A stretch of 64,000 bases of DNA from Paracoccus gahaiensis (GTDB lineage: Bacteria > Pseudomonadota > Alphaproteobacteria > Rhodobacterales > Rhodobacteraceae). Made by a program: the position numbers and the translations under genes. The stretch covers positions 1 through 64,000 of the forward strand of contig NZ_SUNI01000001.1 in the NCBI RefSeq assembly GCF_005048225.1, given 5' to 3'. Below are positions 49,991 to 62,941 of the stretch, piece by piece (position 1 is the stretch's first letter; each line of letters opens with the position of its first letter). A model generated the notes under the pieces. The model searched no databases. It was not told where the DNA came from and was given only the letters and a program-made list of their open reading frames with translations.

Positions 49991-51418
49991 ATGCGGATCG
50001 AGGAATGGCAGCCCGACCTGTCCGGCCAACCCGGCCCCAAGTTCCGCGCGCTGGCCAATGCGCTGCGCGAGGCGGCGCGGTCCGGCGTGCTGGCGCCGGG
50101 CACGCGGCTGCCGCCGATGCGCGATCTGGCCTGGCGGCTGAAGGTCACCCCCGGGACCGTGGCGCGGGCCTATCAGGCCGCCGCCGCCGAGGGCGTCGTC
50201 GAAAGCCATGTCGGGCGTGGCAGCTTCATCGCCGCGCCGCGCCCGCGCCCGCCGGTGCCGCAGCCGCTGCTGTATGAAAGCCTGGACCATCCCGCAGAGG
50301 CGCAGGGGCCCGCCGACCTGCGCATCCCGCAGCTGCCCGATTGCGGGCAGGCGCGGATCATCGGCGACCATCTGGGCGCGCTGGCCGGGGGGCTGGATGC
50401 GGACCTTCTGGACTACATGCCGCTCAGCCGCGATCAGGACTGCCGCGCGGCGGCGCTGGACTGGATGTCGGACCGCGCGCTCGGGCCGGTGACGGTGGCC
50501 GACATGGTGCTGACCAATGGCGGCCAGCATGCGATCACGCTGGTCATGGCGCTGTGCCTGGCCGACCGGGCGCCCCTGGTCATGGTCGAGGCGCTGACCT
50601 ATCCCGGCATCACCCATGCCGCGCGGCTGATGCGGGCGCGGACCCTGCCCGTCGCGCTGGACGATCAGGGGATGATCCCCGACGATCTGGACCGGGTGGC
50701 GCGGGCCTCGGGGGCGCGGCTGGTCTGCCTGACGCCCTCGGCCCAGAACCCGACGATGGCCGGGATGAGCCCGGCCCGCCGCGCCGCCATCGTCGAGGTC
50801 GCGCGCCGCCACGACCTGCAGGTGATCGAGGACGAGTGCTATGCCCCCAGCCCCCGGCCCGATGCGCCGCCCGGCCTGCGGGCGCTGGCGCCCGAGCGGG
50901 TCTGGCATGTGTCCAGCCTGTCCAAGATCATCGCGGCAGGGCTGCGCTTCGGCATCCTGATCTGTCCCGAGGGGATGGGGCAGGCGGGCCGCGTCGCCGC
51001 CCAGCACAGCCATATGGGCCTGTCGCTGCCGATCACCGGGCTGGTCACGCGGCTGATGCGCTCGGGCGATGCGGCGCGGATCGCGGGGCGGGTGCAGGAT
51101 CAGGTGGCCGACCGGCTGGCCTTGGCGCAAGAGGCCTTCGCGGGCCTGGGGGCGGTGACGCAGCCGGGCGTGCCGATGGTCTGGCTGCCGCTGGCGCCGC
51201 CTTGGACGGCGGCCGATTTCGTGGCCCGCGCGGCGGCGGCGGGCGTCATCACCCGCCCGACCTCGGATTTTCGGGCGGCGGGGCAGGAGGCAGGTGCCGG
51301 GTCGGATGAAGGCGTGCGGATCGGGCTGAACTGCCGGATGCCGCGCGACCGGCTGGCCGTCGCGCTGGACGCGCTTGGCCAGATGGCGCGCTCGGGCCCG
51401 CTGGAGGGGCCGAACTGA
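49991..51418 (+). CDS. MocR-type (GntR helix-turn-helix plus aminotransferase) regulator
   Basis: 475 residues. N-terminal GntR winged helix (LPPMRDLAWRLKVTPGTVARAYQAAAAEGVVESHVGRGSF, read in two parts at about 40-80) joined by a proline-rich linker to a fold-type I aminotransferase domain with PLP lysine K312 in SSLSKIIAAGLRFG. Such proteins sense amino acids or vitamers through PLP and usually control a neighbouring gene. It is divergent from dctP across a 226-base gap in which I see no firm operator, so dctP is a possible target. Confidence 0.9.
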   Translation: MRIEEWQPDLSGQPGPKFRALANALREAARSGVLAPGTRLPPMRDLAWRLKVTPGTVARAYQAAAAEGVVESHVGRGSFIAAPRPRPPVPQPLLYESLDHPAEAQGPADLRIPQLPDCGQARIIGDHLGALAGGLDADLLDYMPLSRDQDCRAAALDWMSDRALGPVTVADMVLTNGGQHAITLVMALCLADRAPLVMVEALTYPGITHAARLMRARTLPVALDDQGMIPDDLDRVARASGARLVCLTPSAQNPTMAGMSPARRAAIVEVARRHDLQVIEDECYAPSPRPDAPPGLRALAPERVWHVSSLSKIIAAGLRFGILICPEGMGQAGRVAAQHSHMGLSLPITGLVTRLMRSGDAARIAGRVQDQVADRLALAQEAFAGLGAVTQPGVPMVWLPLAPPWTAADFVARAAAAGVITRPTSDFRAAGQEAGAGSDEGVRIGLNCRMPRDRLAVALDALGQMARSGPLEGPN

Positions 51419-51422
51419 GAGG

Positions 51423-51452
51423 TCGCGCGACCGGAGGGTGCCGGTCGCGCGA
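51423..51452. terminator. GC-rich hairpin between MocR gene and eno
   Basis: TCGCGCGACCGG (51423-51434) pairs perfectly with CCGGTCGCGCGA (51441-51452), loop AGGGTG, between convergent genes. No T-run follows on either strand, so intrinsic termination is uncertain. Confidence 0.55.
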
Positions 51453-51458
51453 GGGGCA

Positions 51459-52789
<1,331 letters not shown>

Positions 52790-52792
52790 TCT

Positions 52793-53473
52793 TCACGGCA
52801 GGTTGATGCGCGCCCAGATCGGCAGGTGGTCCGAGGCGTCGCGCGCGCCGGCTTCGGTGAAGACGCCGGTCTCCAGCACCTCCAGCCCGCTGGACAGCGC
52901 CATGCGGTCCAGCCGCAGCCGGGGCAGGGGCGCGGGCCAGGAGGGGCCGGGCGCGATCACCTTGAACCCGGCCAGCGATTCCAGCCCCCGGTCGTCGCGC
53001 CATTCGTTGAAATCGCCCATCAGCGCGATGTGGTCGCCGCCGATCCGCCCGGCCCGCGCGGTGATCCGGGCCAGCTGCGCGCGCCGCGAGGACCGCGCCA
53101 GCCCCAGATGCGCGCCGATCACCGTCAGTCCCGGCAGGCGCAGGGCCACGGCGCCGCGCGGTTCCAGCCCCGGCAGGGGCAGGCGGCGCAGCACGGCCTG
53201 TTCGGCCAGATGCGGGCGCATCAGGATGGTCTGGCCGTGCCAGCCCAGGCTGCTGTCGGTGGTGCCGGTGATGTCGGCGGGGACCAGCCCCGTCTCGGCC
53301 TGGATCAGCTTGCGCGGCAGCGCCTCGGGGCGGGCGCCATAGCGGAAGTCGACCTCCTGCAGGGCGATGATGTCGGGATCCAGCGCCCGGATCACCGCAA
53401 GGTTGCGCAGGGGCGCGTGCGGGCCGGTCAGTCCCCGGCACTTGTGCAGGTTGTAGCTGGCGATCTTCAGCAT
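52793..53473 (-). CDS. endonuclease/exonuclease/phosphatase family protein
   Basis: 226 residues. EEP-fold hydrolase motifs in order: SYNLHKCRG (Asn), ALQEVDF (metal Glu), GAHLGLARSSRRAQL, LMGDFNEWRD (Asp/Asn) and SDHLPIWA (catalytic Asp-His). No signal peptide. Members cleave phosphodiester bonds in nucleic acids or lipids; substrate not predictable. Ends 59 bases before eno in the same direction. Confidence 0.88.
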   Translation of the reverse strand: MLKIASYNLHKCRGLTGPHAPLRNLAVIRALDPDIIALQEVDFRYGARPEALPRKLIQAETGLVPADITGTTDSSLGWHGQTILMRPHLAEQAVLRRLPLPGLEPRGAVALRLPGLTVIGAHLGLARSSRRAQLARITARAGRIGGDHIALMGDFNEWRDDRGLESLAGFKVIAPGPSWPAPLPRLRLDRMALSSGLEVLETGVFTEAGARDASDHLPIWARINLP

Positions 53474-53552
53474 CCGTCCGTCCGGGTGGGGGCATGGCGC
53501 AGATCATGGCCGGGAACGCGGCGCCCGCAAGAGGGGCGCGCGCACAAGCCCG

Positions 53553-54941
53553 TCACGTTCCGCAAAAGGTCTGCAGGACCGCCTGCCCGGTGGTCGGGGC
53601 ATGGGCCAGGTCTGCCCAATCCTCGTGCAGATCGCGCGGATGGGTGACTGCCGCGAACAACCGCTCGAAAGGCGCCATGTCGCCCGCCACGGCGGCCACG
53701 ATGGCCTCTTCGACGCGGTGGTTGCGGGGGATGCGGCGGGGATTGGCTTGGGCCATCACCGCGCGGTCGGGCGACAGCGCCTGCCAGTCGCGCGCCCAGG
53801 CATCGAAGGCGTCGCGCTCGATGAACTCGTCGCGCGCGGTGCCGTCCGACAGGCCCGCGAAGACCCGGGTGAAATCCGCCCGCTGCGTGGCCATCAGGCT
53901 GAGCAGCCGCTCGATCAGCGCCTGGTTCGGGGCGCCCTCGATCCCCAGCTTGGCGCCGAAGCGGCGCAGCCAGGCCGCTTGATAGAGCGGCGCGAAGCGG
54001 TGGACAGCGTGCGTCGCAGCCTCGACCGCCGCCTCCTCCTCGCCCATCAGCGGGATCAGGCACGTGGCGAACTGTGCCAGGTTCCAGACGGCGATGTTGG
54101 GCTGGTTGGCCCAGGCATAGCGCCCCTGCCGGTCGATCGAGGAGAACACCGTGTCGGGATGATAGACATCCATGAAGGCGCAGGGGCCATAGTCGATCGT
54201 CTCGCCCGAGATCGCCATGTTGTCGGTGTTCATCACCCCATGGATGAAGCCCAGGGCCATCCATTGCGCGATGGTCTCGGCCTGGGCCGCGACCACCTGA
54301 TCCAGCAGCGCCAGCGGGCCGTCGGCCTGCGGGTAATGGCGGGCAATCACATGGTCGGTCAGCGCCGCAAGATCGCCCTTGCGGTCGCGTACGGCGAAGA
54401 ACTGGAAGGTGCCGACGCGGATATGGCTGGCGGCCACCCGGGTCAGCACCGCGCCGGGCAGGCCGCCCTGTTCGCGCCAGACCTCGTCGCCGGTGGCGAC
54501 GGCGGCCAGCGCGCGGGTGGTGGGCACATCCATCGCGGCCATGAATTCGGACACCAGATATTCGCGCAGCACCGGGCCCATCCAGGCCCGCCCGTCGCCG
54601 CGCCGCGAGAAGGGCGTGGGCCCCGAGCCCTTCAACTGGATGTCGAAGCGCGCCCCGTCCGGCGCCGTGACCTCGCCCAGCAGCACCGCGCGGCCGTCGC
54701 CCAGCTGCGGGACGAAGCCGCCGAACTGATGGCCCGCATAGGCCTGCGCCAGGGGGGCGGCGCCTTCCGGCACAGAATTGCCCGACAGCATGCCCACCGT
54801 CAGCGCGTCGCGGTCCAGTCCCAGCCTGTCGGCCAGCGGGCCGTTTAGCGCCAGCAGGCGCGGCGCGGTCACGGGGGTGGGGTCCACGCGGGCGAAGAAG
54901 CCCTCGGGCATCCGGGCATAGCTGTTGTCGAAACGGATCAT
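53553..54941 (-). CDS. selO: protein adenylyltransferase SelO (YdiU family)
   Basis: 462 residues. Pseudokinase-fold enzyme that transfers AMP to protein hydroxyls in redox responses. Characteristic blocks: [61 protein letters not shown] (active-site Asn/Asp), and a C-terminal cysteine in QTFCGT, where eukaryotic homologues carry selenocysteine. Divergent from obgE across 110 bases. Confidence 0.95.
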   Translation of the reverse strand: MIRFDNSYARMPEGFFARVDPTPVTAPRLLALNGPLADRLGLDRDALTVGMLSGNSVPEGAAPLAQAYAGHQFGGFVPQLGDGRAVLLGEVTAPDGARFDIQLKGSGPTPFSRRGDGRAWMGPVLREYLVSEFMAAMDVPTTRALAAVATGDEVWREQGGLPGAVLTRVAASHIRVGTFQFFAVRDRKGDLAALTDHVIARHYPQADGPLALLDQVVAAQAETIAQWMALGFIHGVMNTDNMAISGETIDYGPCAFMDVYHPDTVFSSIDRQGRYAWANQPNIAVWNLAQFATCLIPLMGEEEAAVEAATHAVHRFAPLYQAAWLRRFGAKLGIEGAPNQALIERLLSLMATQRADFTRVFAGLSDGTARDEFIERDAFDAWARDWQALSPDRAVMAQANPRRIPRNHRVEEAIVAAVAGDMAPFERLFAAVTHPRDLHEDWADLAHAPTTGQAVLQTFCGT

Positions 54942-54967
54942 CGCGGTCTCCTTTGCCCTTTACATAG

Positions 54968-57189
<2,222 letters not shown>

Positions 57190-57307
57190 TCCCGAAGGTC
57201 GGTACTGCGGTCGGGTCGGATGCCTCCGGCGGGGATATTTTCGGACCCAAGCAATCCATGTGCCGGGTTGCGGCGTTGAGGCTTGGGGCAAGGGCGAAAG
57301 GGCCGCG

Positions 57308-57718
57308 GTGCTGAACCTGATGAAGCTGTGCGTGGGCGCCGAGGGGCCCGAGGATCTGGTCGTCTGGCAGCGCCGCTTCGGCGACGGCCCCGCGATGCAT
57401 GTCACCCGCATGTGGCCCAAGCGCGAGGCCGAGCTGCTGGAGGGCGGCTCGATCTTCTGGGTGTTCAAGGGGGTGATGCTGGCCCGCCAGCGGCTGCTGG
57501 CGCTGGACCGGGTCGAGGGCGCCGACGGCATCCTGCGCTGCGGGCTGGTGCTGGACCGCGATCTGGTCCGGGTGGCAGCGGTGCCGCGCCGGCCCTTCCA
57601 GGGCTGGCGCTATCTGGCCGCCGCCGATGCCCCGCCCGACCTGCCCGAGGGCCGCGCCAGCGAGGAGCCCCTGCCGCCCGCCATCGCCGCCGCCCTGGCC
57701 GAGATGGGGCTTCGCTGA
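57308..57718 (+). CDS. DUF1489 family protein
   Basis: 136 residues from GTG 57308; ATG 57320 is an alternative that would lose four residues. Conserved segments: LMKLCVGAEGPEDLVVWQ, THVTRMWPKR-like VTRMWPKREAELLEGGSIFWVFKG split across the centre, ILRCGLVLDRDLVRVAAVPRRPFQGWRYL. Small soluble alphaproteobacterial protein of unknown function. It lies between proB (118-base gap) and tRNA-Gly. Both start choices lack a strong ribosome site. Confidence 0.85.
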   Translation: MLNLMKLCVGAEGPEDLVVWQRRFGDGPAMHVTRMWPKREAELLEGGSIFWVFKGVMLARQRLLALDRVEGADGILRCGLVLDRDLVRVAAVPRRPFQGWRYLAAADAPPDLPEGRASEEPLPPAIAAALAEMGLR

Positions 57719-57737
57719 GATAGACCTGGGCTGAGGC

Positions 57738-57766
57738 TTGACCTGTCCCGCGCCCTGGGGTAGGCG
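57738..57766 (+). promoter_or_regulatory. tRNA-Gly promoter
   Basis: TTGACC (57738-57743), 17-base spacer, TAGGCG (57761-57766), ending nine bases before the tRNA 5' end. Confidence 0.6.
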
Positions 57767-57775
57767 ACAGGCAAG

Positions 57776-57849
57776 GCGGGTGTAGCTCAATGGTAGAGCA
57801 GAAGCTTCCCAAGCTTACGACGAGGGTTCGATTCCCTTCACCCGCTCCA
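57776..57849 (+). tRNA. tRNA-Gly (CCC)
   Basis: Acceptor GCGGGTG (57776-57782) pairs with CACCCGC (57839-57845), discriminator T, encoded CCA (57847-57849). Anticodon loop TTCCCAA gives CCC. The outermost anticodon-stem pair is G-A, a single mismatch. D- and T-arms are standard (AGCTCAATGGTAGAGC, GAGGGTTCGATTCCCTT). Confidence 0.94.
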
Positions 57850-57913
57850 ATTCCTCGATTTATGTCTCTCCGGCTCCTGCGCAGCAGGGCCGAATCGCGG
57901 GCAGGCGGATGCG

Positions 57914-58777
57914 TCAGGCCGCGTTCGGGCCGCTGCGCGCCCAATGGATCAGCGCATGCGTCATCTTGCGCCGCAGGTCGGGAAGGCGGGCGCCGCGCCG
58001 AAGGGAGACGGCCAGCAGCATCTCGCCCAAGTGGAAATGCAGCGCCGGCCGGTCGGCCGCCGGAAGTGGCGGCTGGCTGGCGCAGAGCGTGTCGAAGGCC
58101 AGCCGGCTGATCCCGCTTTCCCGGCCCGGCTGGGGCAGGGTGATGCCTTCCGGCCAGACCAGCATCCGCGCCAGATCCTCGACCCGCGGCATCGGCTCGG
58201 CGATCTCCATGTCGATTTCCGTCATCGTCAGCCGCGCGCCCTGTTCGGCGATGAACAGGTTCTCGGGATGGACGTCGCTGCGGGAGAGCCCATGCGCACC
58301 CATCTGGCCATGCATGCGCCGGGTCAGCCGCTCCATCAGGTCCATGTGGGAACCCACAAGCGGCTGGTCGACGGTCTCGTCCACCGGAAAGGTCCGGACA
58401 TCGTCCGCAACCCGCATATGGGACGTCCAGGCGAGGAAGGGCTGCAGCTAGCGACCGCTGATCAGGATCGTTGCCTGATGCCGATGTGCCGCAGAGGGCC
58501 CCGGATAGCATTTGAGAAAGGCCTCGCGGTCGTCATGACGTATCCTTATCACCTTCTGGCGCGTCCCGTTGCGGATCAGATCCGTCACGTTCACGCCACG
58601 CAGGGCGGGATGCTGGCGCAATCGGTCGGGAATTCCGGCAGGGAGGGGCGTGAGGCATCCTGACGGAGATCGACTTGTCACAAAGCTATCACGTTCGGTC
58701 TGTGCATCTGCAAGCGGATTAAGCTGGGATGTCCTGTCGGATCGTCCTGGGTGCAACTCAGAAAAGAACACGGACAT
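57914..58777 (-). pseudogene. phosphotransferase-fold protein split by an in-frame amber codon
   Basis: Two stretches in the same minus-strand frame are separated only by TAG at 58450-58448. Upstream part: kinase N-lobe-like VIRIRHDDREAFLKCYPG with an ATP-binding-type Lys. Downstream part: catalytic-loop-like HGLSRSDVHPENLFI and TEIDMEIAEPMPRVEDLARMLVW, resembling aminoglycoside phosphotransferase, choline-kinase or LPS-kinase folds. Neither half would be a working kinase. The start (ATG 58777, or a later alternative codon) is uncertain and the first 45 residues look non-conserved. No frameshift is needed to join the halves. Alternative reading: two independent short ORFs, which I consider less likely. 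Confidence 0.6.
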
Positions 58778-58904
58778 GTGCGCTCCGGCCACGGCGGATC
58801 CGGGCGCGGATCCACGGGTAGGGGCGGGCCGCAGCCCATCGAACCCGCCGGACTTTGATGCTAGACATCCCGCAACGCCCCTGTCGGGCAGGAAAGGATC
58901 GCTC

Positions 58905-59912
58905 ATGAAAGCCGTCAAGATCGCACGCCCCGGCGGGCTGAACCACTTGCAGATTGTCGAGATCGCCGATCCGGGCCAGCCGGGCGCAGGAGAGATCCGG
59001 GTGCGCCTGCAGGCCTCGTCGCTGAATTTTCACGATTACGGGGTCGTCTCGGGCCGCATGCCGACCGAGGATGGGCGCATTCCCATGTCGGACGGGGCAG
59101 GCGTGGTCGAGGCCGTGGGCGAGGGTGTCGAGGAGTTCCGGGTGGGCGATCAGGTCGTCTCGTGCTTCTTTCCGCAATGGGCGGACGGCCCGGCCCCGGT
59201 CGCGGATTTCTCGGGCACGCCCGGCGACGGCACCGACGGCTATGCCTGCGAGGTGGCGGTGCGGCCGGTGTCCTGGTTCACCAAGGCGCCCCAGGGCTAT
59301 AGCGCTGCCGAGGCGGCGACGCTGACCACCGCCGGGTTGACCGCCTGGAGGGCGCTGGTCGTCGATGGCGGGCTGAAGGCCGGGGATACGGTCCTGACCC
59401 TGGGCACGGGCGGCGTGTCGATCTTTGCCGTGCAGCTGGCGATCGCGATGGGCGCGCGGGTCATCGCGACCTCGTCCTCGGACGAGAAGCTGTCGCGCCT
59501 GCGCGAGATGGGCGTGACCCACACGATCAACTATCGGACCGAGCCGGATTGGGGCGCCCGTGTGCAGGCGCTGACCGATGGCCGGGGCGTCGATCACGTG
59601 GTCGAGGTCGGGGGCCCGGGCACCCTGCCACAATCGATCACCGCCTGCCGGGTCGGCGGGCATATCTCGCTGATCGGGGTGCTGACGGGCGCCTCGGGCG
59701 AGGTGCCGACGGCGGCGCTGATGGCCCGGCAGCAGCGCCTGCAGGGCCTGATCGTCGGCAGCCGCGCCATGCAGATGGATTTCGTGCGCGCTCTGGAGGT
59801 GACGGGCATCCGCCCGCTGATCGACCGCAGCTTCGCGCTGGACCAGATCGCGGACGCCTTTCGCCACGAGGAGTCCGGCGCGCATTTCGGCAAGATCGTG
59901 CTGGAGATCTAG
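58905..59912 (+). CDS. zinc-independent alcohol dehydrogenase / quinone oxidoreductase (MDR family)
   Basis: 335 residues; GGAAAGGA upstream of the ATG. N-terminal GroES-like domain (LQASSLNFHDYGVVSGRMP; PMSDGAGVVEAVGEGVEEF) and Rossmann domain with nucleotide motif TLGTGGVSIFAVQLA. The zinc-binding cysteine cluster of classical alcohol dehydrogenases is absent, so it should reduce quinones, enones or aldehydes with NADPH. Substrate unknown. Divergent from the broken phosphotransferase gene, whose putative 5' end lies in its promoter region. Confidence 0.88.
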   Translation: MKAVKIARPGGLNHLQIVEIADPGQPGAGEIRVRLQASSLNFHDYGVVSGRMPTEDGRIPMSDGAGVVEAVGEGVEEFRVGDQVVSCFFPQWADGPAPVADFSGTPGDGTDGYACEVAVRPVSWFTKAPQGYSAAEAATLTTAGLTAWRALVVDGGLKAGDTVLTLGTGGVSIFAVQLAIAMGARVIATSSSDEKLSRLREMGVTHTINYRTEPDWGARVQALTDGRGVDHVVEVGGPGTLPQSITACRVGGHISLIGVLTGASGEVPTAALMARQQRLQGLIVGSRAMQMDFVRALEVTGIRPLIDRSFALDQIADAFRHEESGAHFGKIVLEI

Positions 59913-59936
59913 TCCCGCCCTGACCGCCGCGCCCGG

Positions 59937-60482
59937 CTAGCGCCCCGTGGGCGCGGCATAGACGGCGGCCCAATAGCGGGTCCGGCCGTCCGAGCCGACC
60001 GCATGGCCGATGCCGAATTCGCTCAGCTGCGGGATCAGCATGTTGGCCGTATGGCTGGGCGAGGCGTTCCAGGCCGTCAGCACATTGTCCAGATCGAAGG
60101 GGCCCGCGGCGATGTTTTCGGCAGTGACCTGCGGGCGATAGCCGAGCGCCTTGACCCTTTGCGCGGGGCCTCCGCTTTGCGATCCGGCATGGGTCATGCG
60201 CCCGCGCTCGGCCATGTCGCAGGCATGGCGGGCGGCGGCTTGGGACAGGATCGGGCTGGGCGCGACCGAGGGCAGGCCGGACCCTGCGCGCACGGCATTC
60301 GTCGCCTGCGCGCCCGATTGCTGCTCGGACGGGGTCGTAGGCCGGCAGCGGGCCAGTCCGGGGGGCGAGGCGGCGATATCGATGGCGCCGAGCGCAGTCG
60401 GTGCCGCGGCGGGGGCGCAGGCGGCCAAGGCGATAAGCAACGGACAGGCGGCCAGCGGGCCGGGCAGGCGGATCTGCAGCAT
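59937..60482 (-). CDS. CAP/SCP-domain lipoprotein
   Basis: 181 residues from ATG 60482. Lipobox LALAAC-type LIALAAC with acylated Cys22, so a membrane-anchored lipoprotein. CAP (cysteine-rich secretory protein/PR-1) domain: ARHACDMAERGRMTHAG, VTAENIAAGPFDLDNVLTAWNASPSHTANML and GIGHAVGSDGRTRYWAAV carry the usual His/Glu/His cavity residues. Bacterial CAP proteins are envelope-associated; biochemical role unsettled. The promoter -10 lies six bases before the ATG and no Shine-Dalgarno is present, so the mRNA may be leaderless. Confidence 0.88.
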   Translation of the reverse strand: MLQIRLPGPLAACPLLIALAACAPAAAPTALGAIDIAASPPGLARCRPTTPSEQQSGAQATNAVRAGSGLPSVAPSPILSQAAARHACDMAERGRMTHAGSQSGGPAQRVKALGYRPQVTAENIAAGPFDLDNVLTAWNASPSHTANMLIPQLSEFGIGHAVGSDGRTRYWAAVYAAPTGR

Positions 60483-60488
60483 GAGTAA

Positions 60489-60518
60489 AGTGTACCGTTC
60501 AGGTTGCAATTGATGCAA
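60489..60518 (-). promoter_or_regulatory. promoter with palindrome, CAP lipoprotein gene
   Basis: On the minus strand TTGCAT (60518-60513), 18-base spacer, TACACT (60494-60489), then TTACTC and the ATG at 60482. TTGCA-TCAAT-TGCAA (60518-60504) is a perfect inverted repeat over the -35, a plausible operator. Confidence 0.5.
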
Positions 60519-60598
60519 TCTAACACCGGGAACGTGCAGGAAGTCACGCGGAAACCGCATCCCGTGCCGACATGGATGCAGGGGTCAGCGCTGTCGTC

Positions 60599-60742
60599 TC
60601 ACGGCTGCGGCAAAGGGGCATGGCCCGGTTCGTATTCGACCAGGCTGCTCATGCAGAGCGCCGCACAGGGCTCGGACGGCTCCGAGCGCGCGCAGGCGGC
60701 AAGGGCGAGCGACAGAAACGACAGGCACAGAAGCTTGATCAT
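60599..60742 (-). CDS. 47-residue small lipoprotein
   Basis: Reads MIKLLCLSFLSLALAACARS and onward to HAPLPQP. GGAAGGA stands four bases before the ATG. The signal peptide ends in a consensus lipobox (LALAAC) with Cys17 as the lipidation site. The mature part, about 31 residues, has two more cysteines (EPCAALC) that could form a disulfide. Function unknown. Located 116 bases upstream of the CAP lipoprotein gene in the same direction. Confidence 0.65.
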   Translation of the reverse strand: MIKLLCLSFLSLALAACARSEPSEPCAALCMSSLVEYEPGHAPLPQP

Positions 60743-60939
60743 GACATCCTTCCGGGGGACGACCCGACAGGGTCGCAAGGGCAGTCAACGCAGGCCGCGG
60801 GGCAAAAGTCTCGGCCCGCGTCCGGGACTGCCCGAAAGGACAGGGCAGGACGGGCCGGCGCCCCGGCCCTGCGCGCAGGCGGATCCGGGGCGCGGCCCTG
60901 CGAGGTCCCCCGGGTGGGGCCTTGGGCGCCTGTCCGGCC

Positions 60940-61137
60940 CTAGCGGGCCTTGATCTTGGCTGTCGGCTGTCCCGCCGGCGTCCAGGGGGCCGATCGGGTC
61001 ATCTGCTGGTCAAGCCGCTGGACCAGATCGCGATACTCGGCATTGTGGGTATAGGCGCCAAGCGCGGTCGAGATCATCGCCCAATCCGTGGGCGACAGGT
61101 TCGGGCAGAAGGCGGTCTGACGGGTTTGCACAAACAT
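60940..61137 (-). CDS. hypothetical 65-residue protein
   Basis: ATG 61137 is preceded by GGAG nine bases upstream; ATGs at 61152 and 61170 lack a ribosome site. The central part (SPTDWAMISTALGAYTHNAEYRDLVQRLDQQM) would fold as two amphipathic helices; the end is basic and Pro-rich. No family recognised. The upstream 130 bases are markedly AT-rich for this genome and carry a palindrome. Coding status is plausible but unproven. The 197 bases between this gene and the 47-residue lipoprotein hold nothing I recognise. Confidence 0.45.
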   Translation of the reverse strand: MFVQTRQTAFCPNLSPTDWAMISTALGAYTHNAEYRDLVQRLDQQMTRSAPWTPAGQPTAKIKAR

Positions 61138-61206
61138 AACGATAAACTCCATACATAAGCGGAAGCTCATCTAACGCGATATTTGCGCATTTGGTATGCC
61201 TATCTT

Positions 61207-61223
61207 CGCACATGCGTTGTGCG
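61207..61223. promoter_or_regulatory. 17-bp palindrome, candidate operator
   Basis: CGCACA (61207-61212), TGCGT, TGTGCG (61218-61223): perfect six-base inverted repeat with five-base spacer, 70 bases upstream of the 65-residue ORF in AT-rich DNA. Typical geometry of a dimeric repressor site; the binding protein is unknown. Confidence 0.35.
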
Positions 61224-61534
61224 GCAAACTGTAACGGTAGGCTTAGAATTTTCGTTTGGATGCAGGGGGTTGTACGGGGCGGTTGAGAAAGTCGGTCCTG
61301 CACGGCGGGATGCCGGCCTTGGTGTCAAGATCGCGCCTTCGTCGTCCGAATCCGAAACCATGCCGAAGGCGCCGCAATCTGGGGTTGTGAGGTGGCCTGG
61401 CCGGATCGTCGGGTCCAAGGCAGTCGTCGCGTGGGGCAACGGATAGGGTCGGGTGACCGAGGGCGCGTCCTGTCACCCGCTTGAACCCCGATGTCCTCGG
61501 ACCGCACACCGGGGCGCCCCGGCCATCCCCCATG

Positions 61535-61562
61535 GAAAAGGGGCCCCGAGGGGCCCCTTTCC
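61535..61562 (-). terminator. terminator of the cyclophilin operon
   Basis: On the minus strand AAAGGGGCCCC (61560-61550) pairs with GGGGCCCCTTT (61547-61537), followed by TTCC. It begins 23 bases after the cyclophilin stop at 61585. Confidence 0.8.
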
Positions 61563-61584
61563 GCAATATTCGGGTCGAGAGGCA

Positions 61585-62233
<649 letters not shown>

Positions 62234-62241
<8 letters not shown>

Positions 62242-62740
62242 CGGCGGCCACCTTGACGCTGATCATGCGGTCGGGATTCACCGGCGGCTCGCCGCGGGCG
62301 ATCTTGTCCACATGCTCCATGCCCTCGATCACGCGGCCATAGACCGTGTACTGGCCGTTCAGGAAATGGTTGTCGCCGAAGTTGATGAAGAACTGGCTGT
62401 TGGCGCTGTTGGGGTTCTGCGAGCGCGCGGCGCCGATCGTGCCGCGATCATGCGGCAGCTTGGAGAACTCGGCCGGCAGGTCCGGCTTGTCCGATCCGCC
62501 CGTGCCGGCGCGGCCGGGGTTGTAGTCCTTTTCCATGTTGGCATGGGCCACGTCGCCGGTCTGGGCCATGAAGCCCTCGATCACGCGGTGGAAGGCCACG
62601 TTGTCATAGGCACCGGCCCGGGCCAGTTCCTTCATGCGCGTGGCATGCTGCGGCGCGACATCGGTCAGCAGCTCGATGACGACGGGGCCGTCCTTCAGCG
62701 TGATGACGATGGTGTTTTCCGGGTCCTTGATCTCGGCCAT
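62234..62740 (-). CDS. ppiB: cytoplasmic cyclophilin-type peptidyl-prolyl isomerase
   Basis: 168 residues, no signal peptide. Active-site motifs FHRVIEGFMAQTGD, NSANSQFFINFGD and YGRVIEGMEHVDKI. GGAGGG precedes the ATG. Single-domain PpiB-type enzyme. First gene of the two-gene cyclophilin operon; divergent from pgk across 201 bases. Confidence 0.95.
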
Positions 62741-62941
62741 CTGGCCCTCCTGTGGCTTGTTCGACCCCTGATCTAGGGGCTCGGGCGCCCAAGGGCAACG
62801 TGCGAAACCGGGGCACGGGCTTCACAAGGCCGTCGCGGGGCAGGCGCGGGCGGGGGCCGGCAAGGCTCCGCCCATCGGTGCGGTTGACGCCGCGCCTGCC
62901 ATGCGGGAGAAGTTTGCCAACCCCAAGCGGAAGGATGCGAC

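Larger units (their letters stand above)
61138..61584. other. gene-free region with AT-rich leader
   Basis: 447 bases with no convincing gene on either strand. 61138 to about 61260 is unusually AT-rich for the window and holds the 61207-61223 palindrome. The rest is normal-GC, with open frames of poor codon character only, until the cyclophilin terminator at 61535-61562. Confidence 0.6.

Noticed and set aside
61243..61566. 107-codon minus-strand frame before the cyclophilin terminator
   Set aside because: Runs through the terminator hairpin, is Arg/Pro-rich without periodic hydrophobicity, and has no ribosome site.
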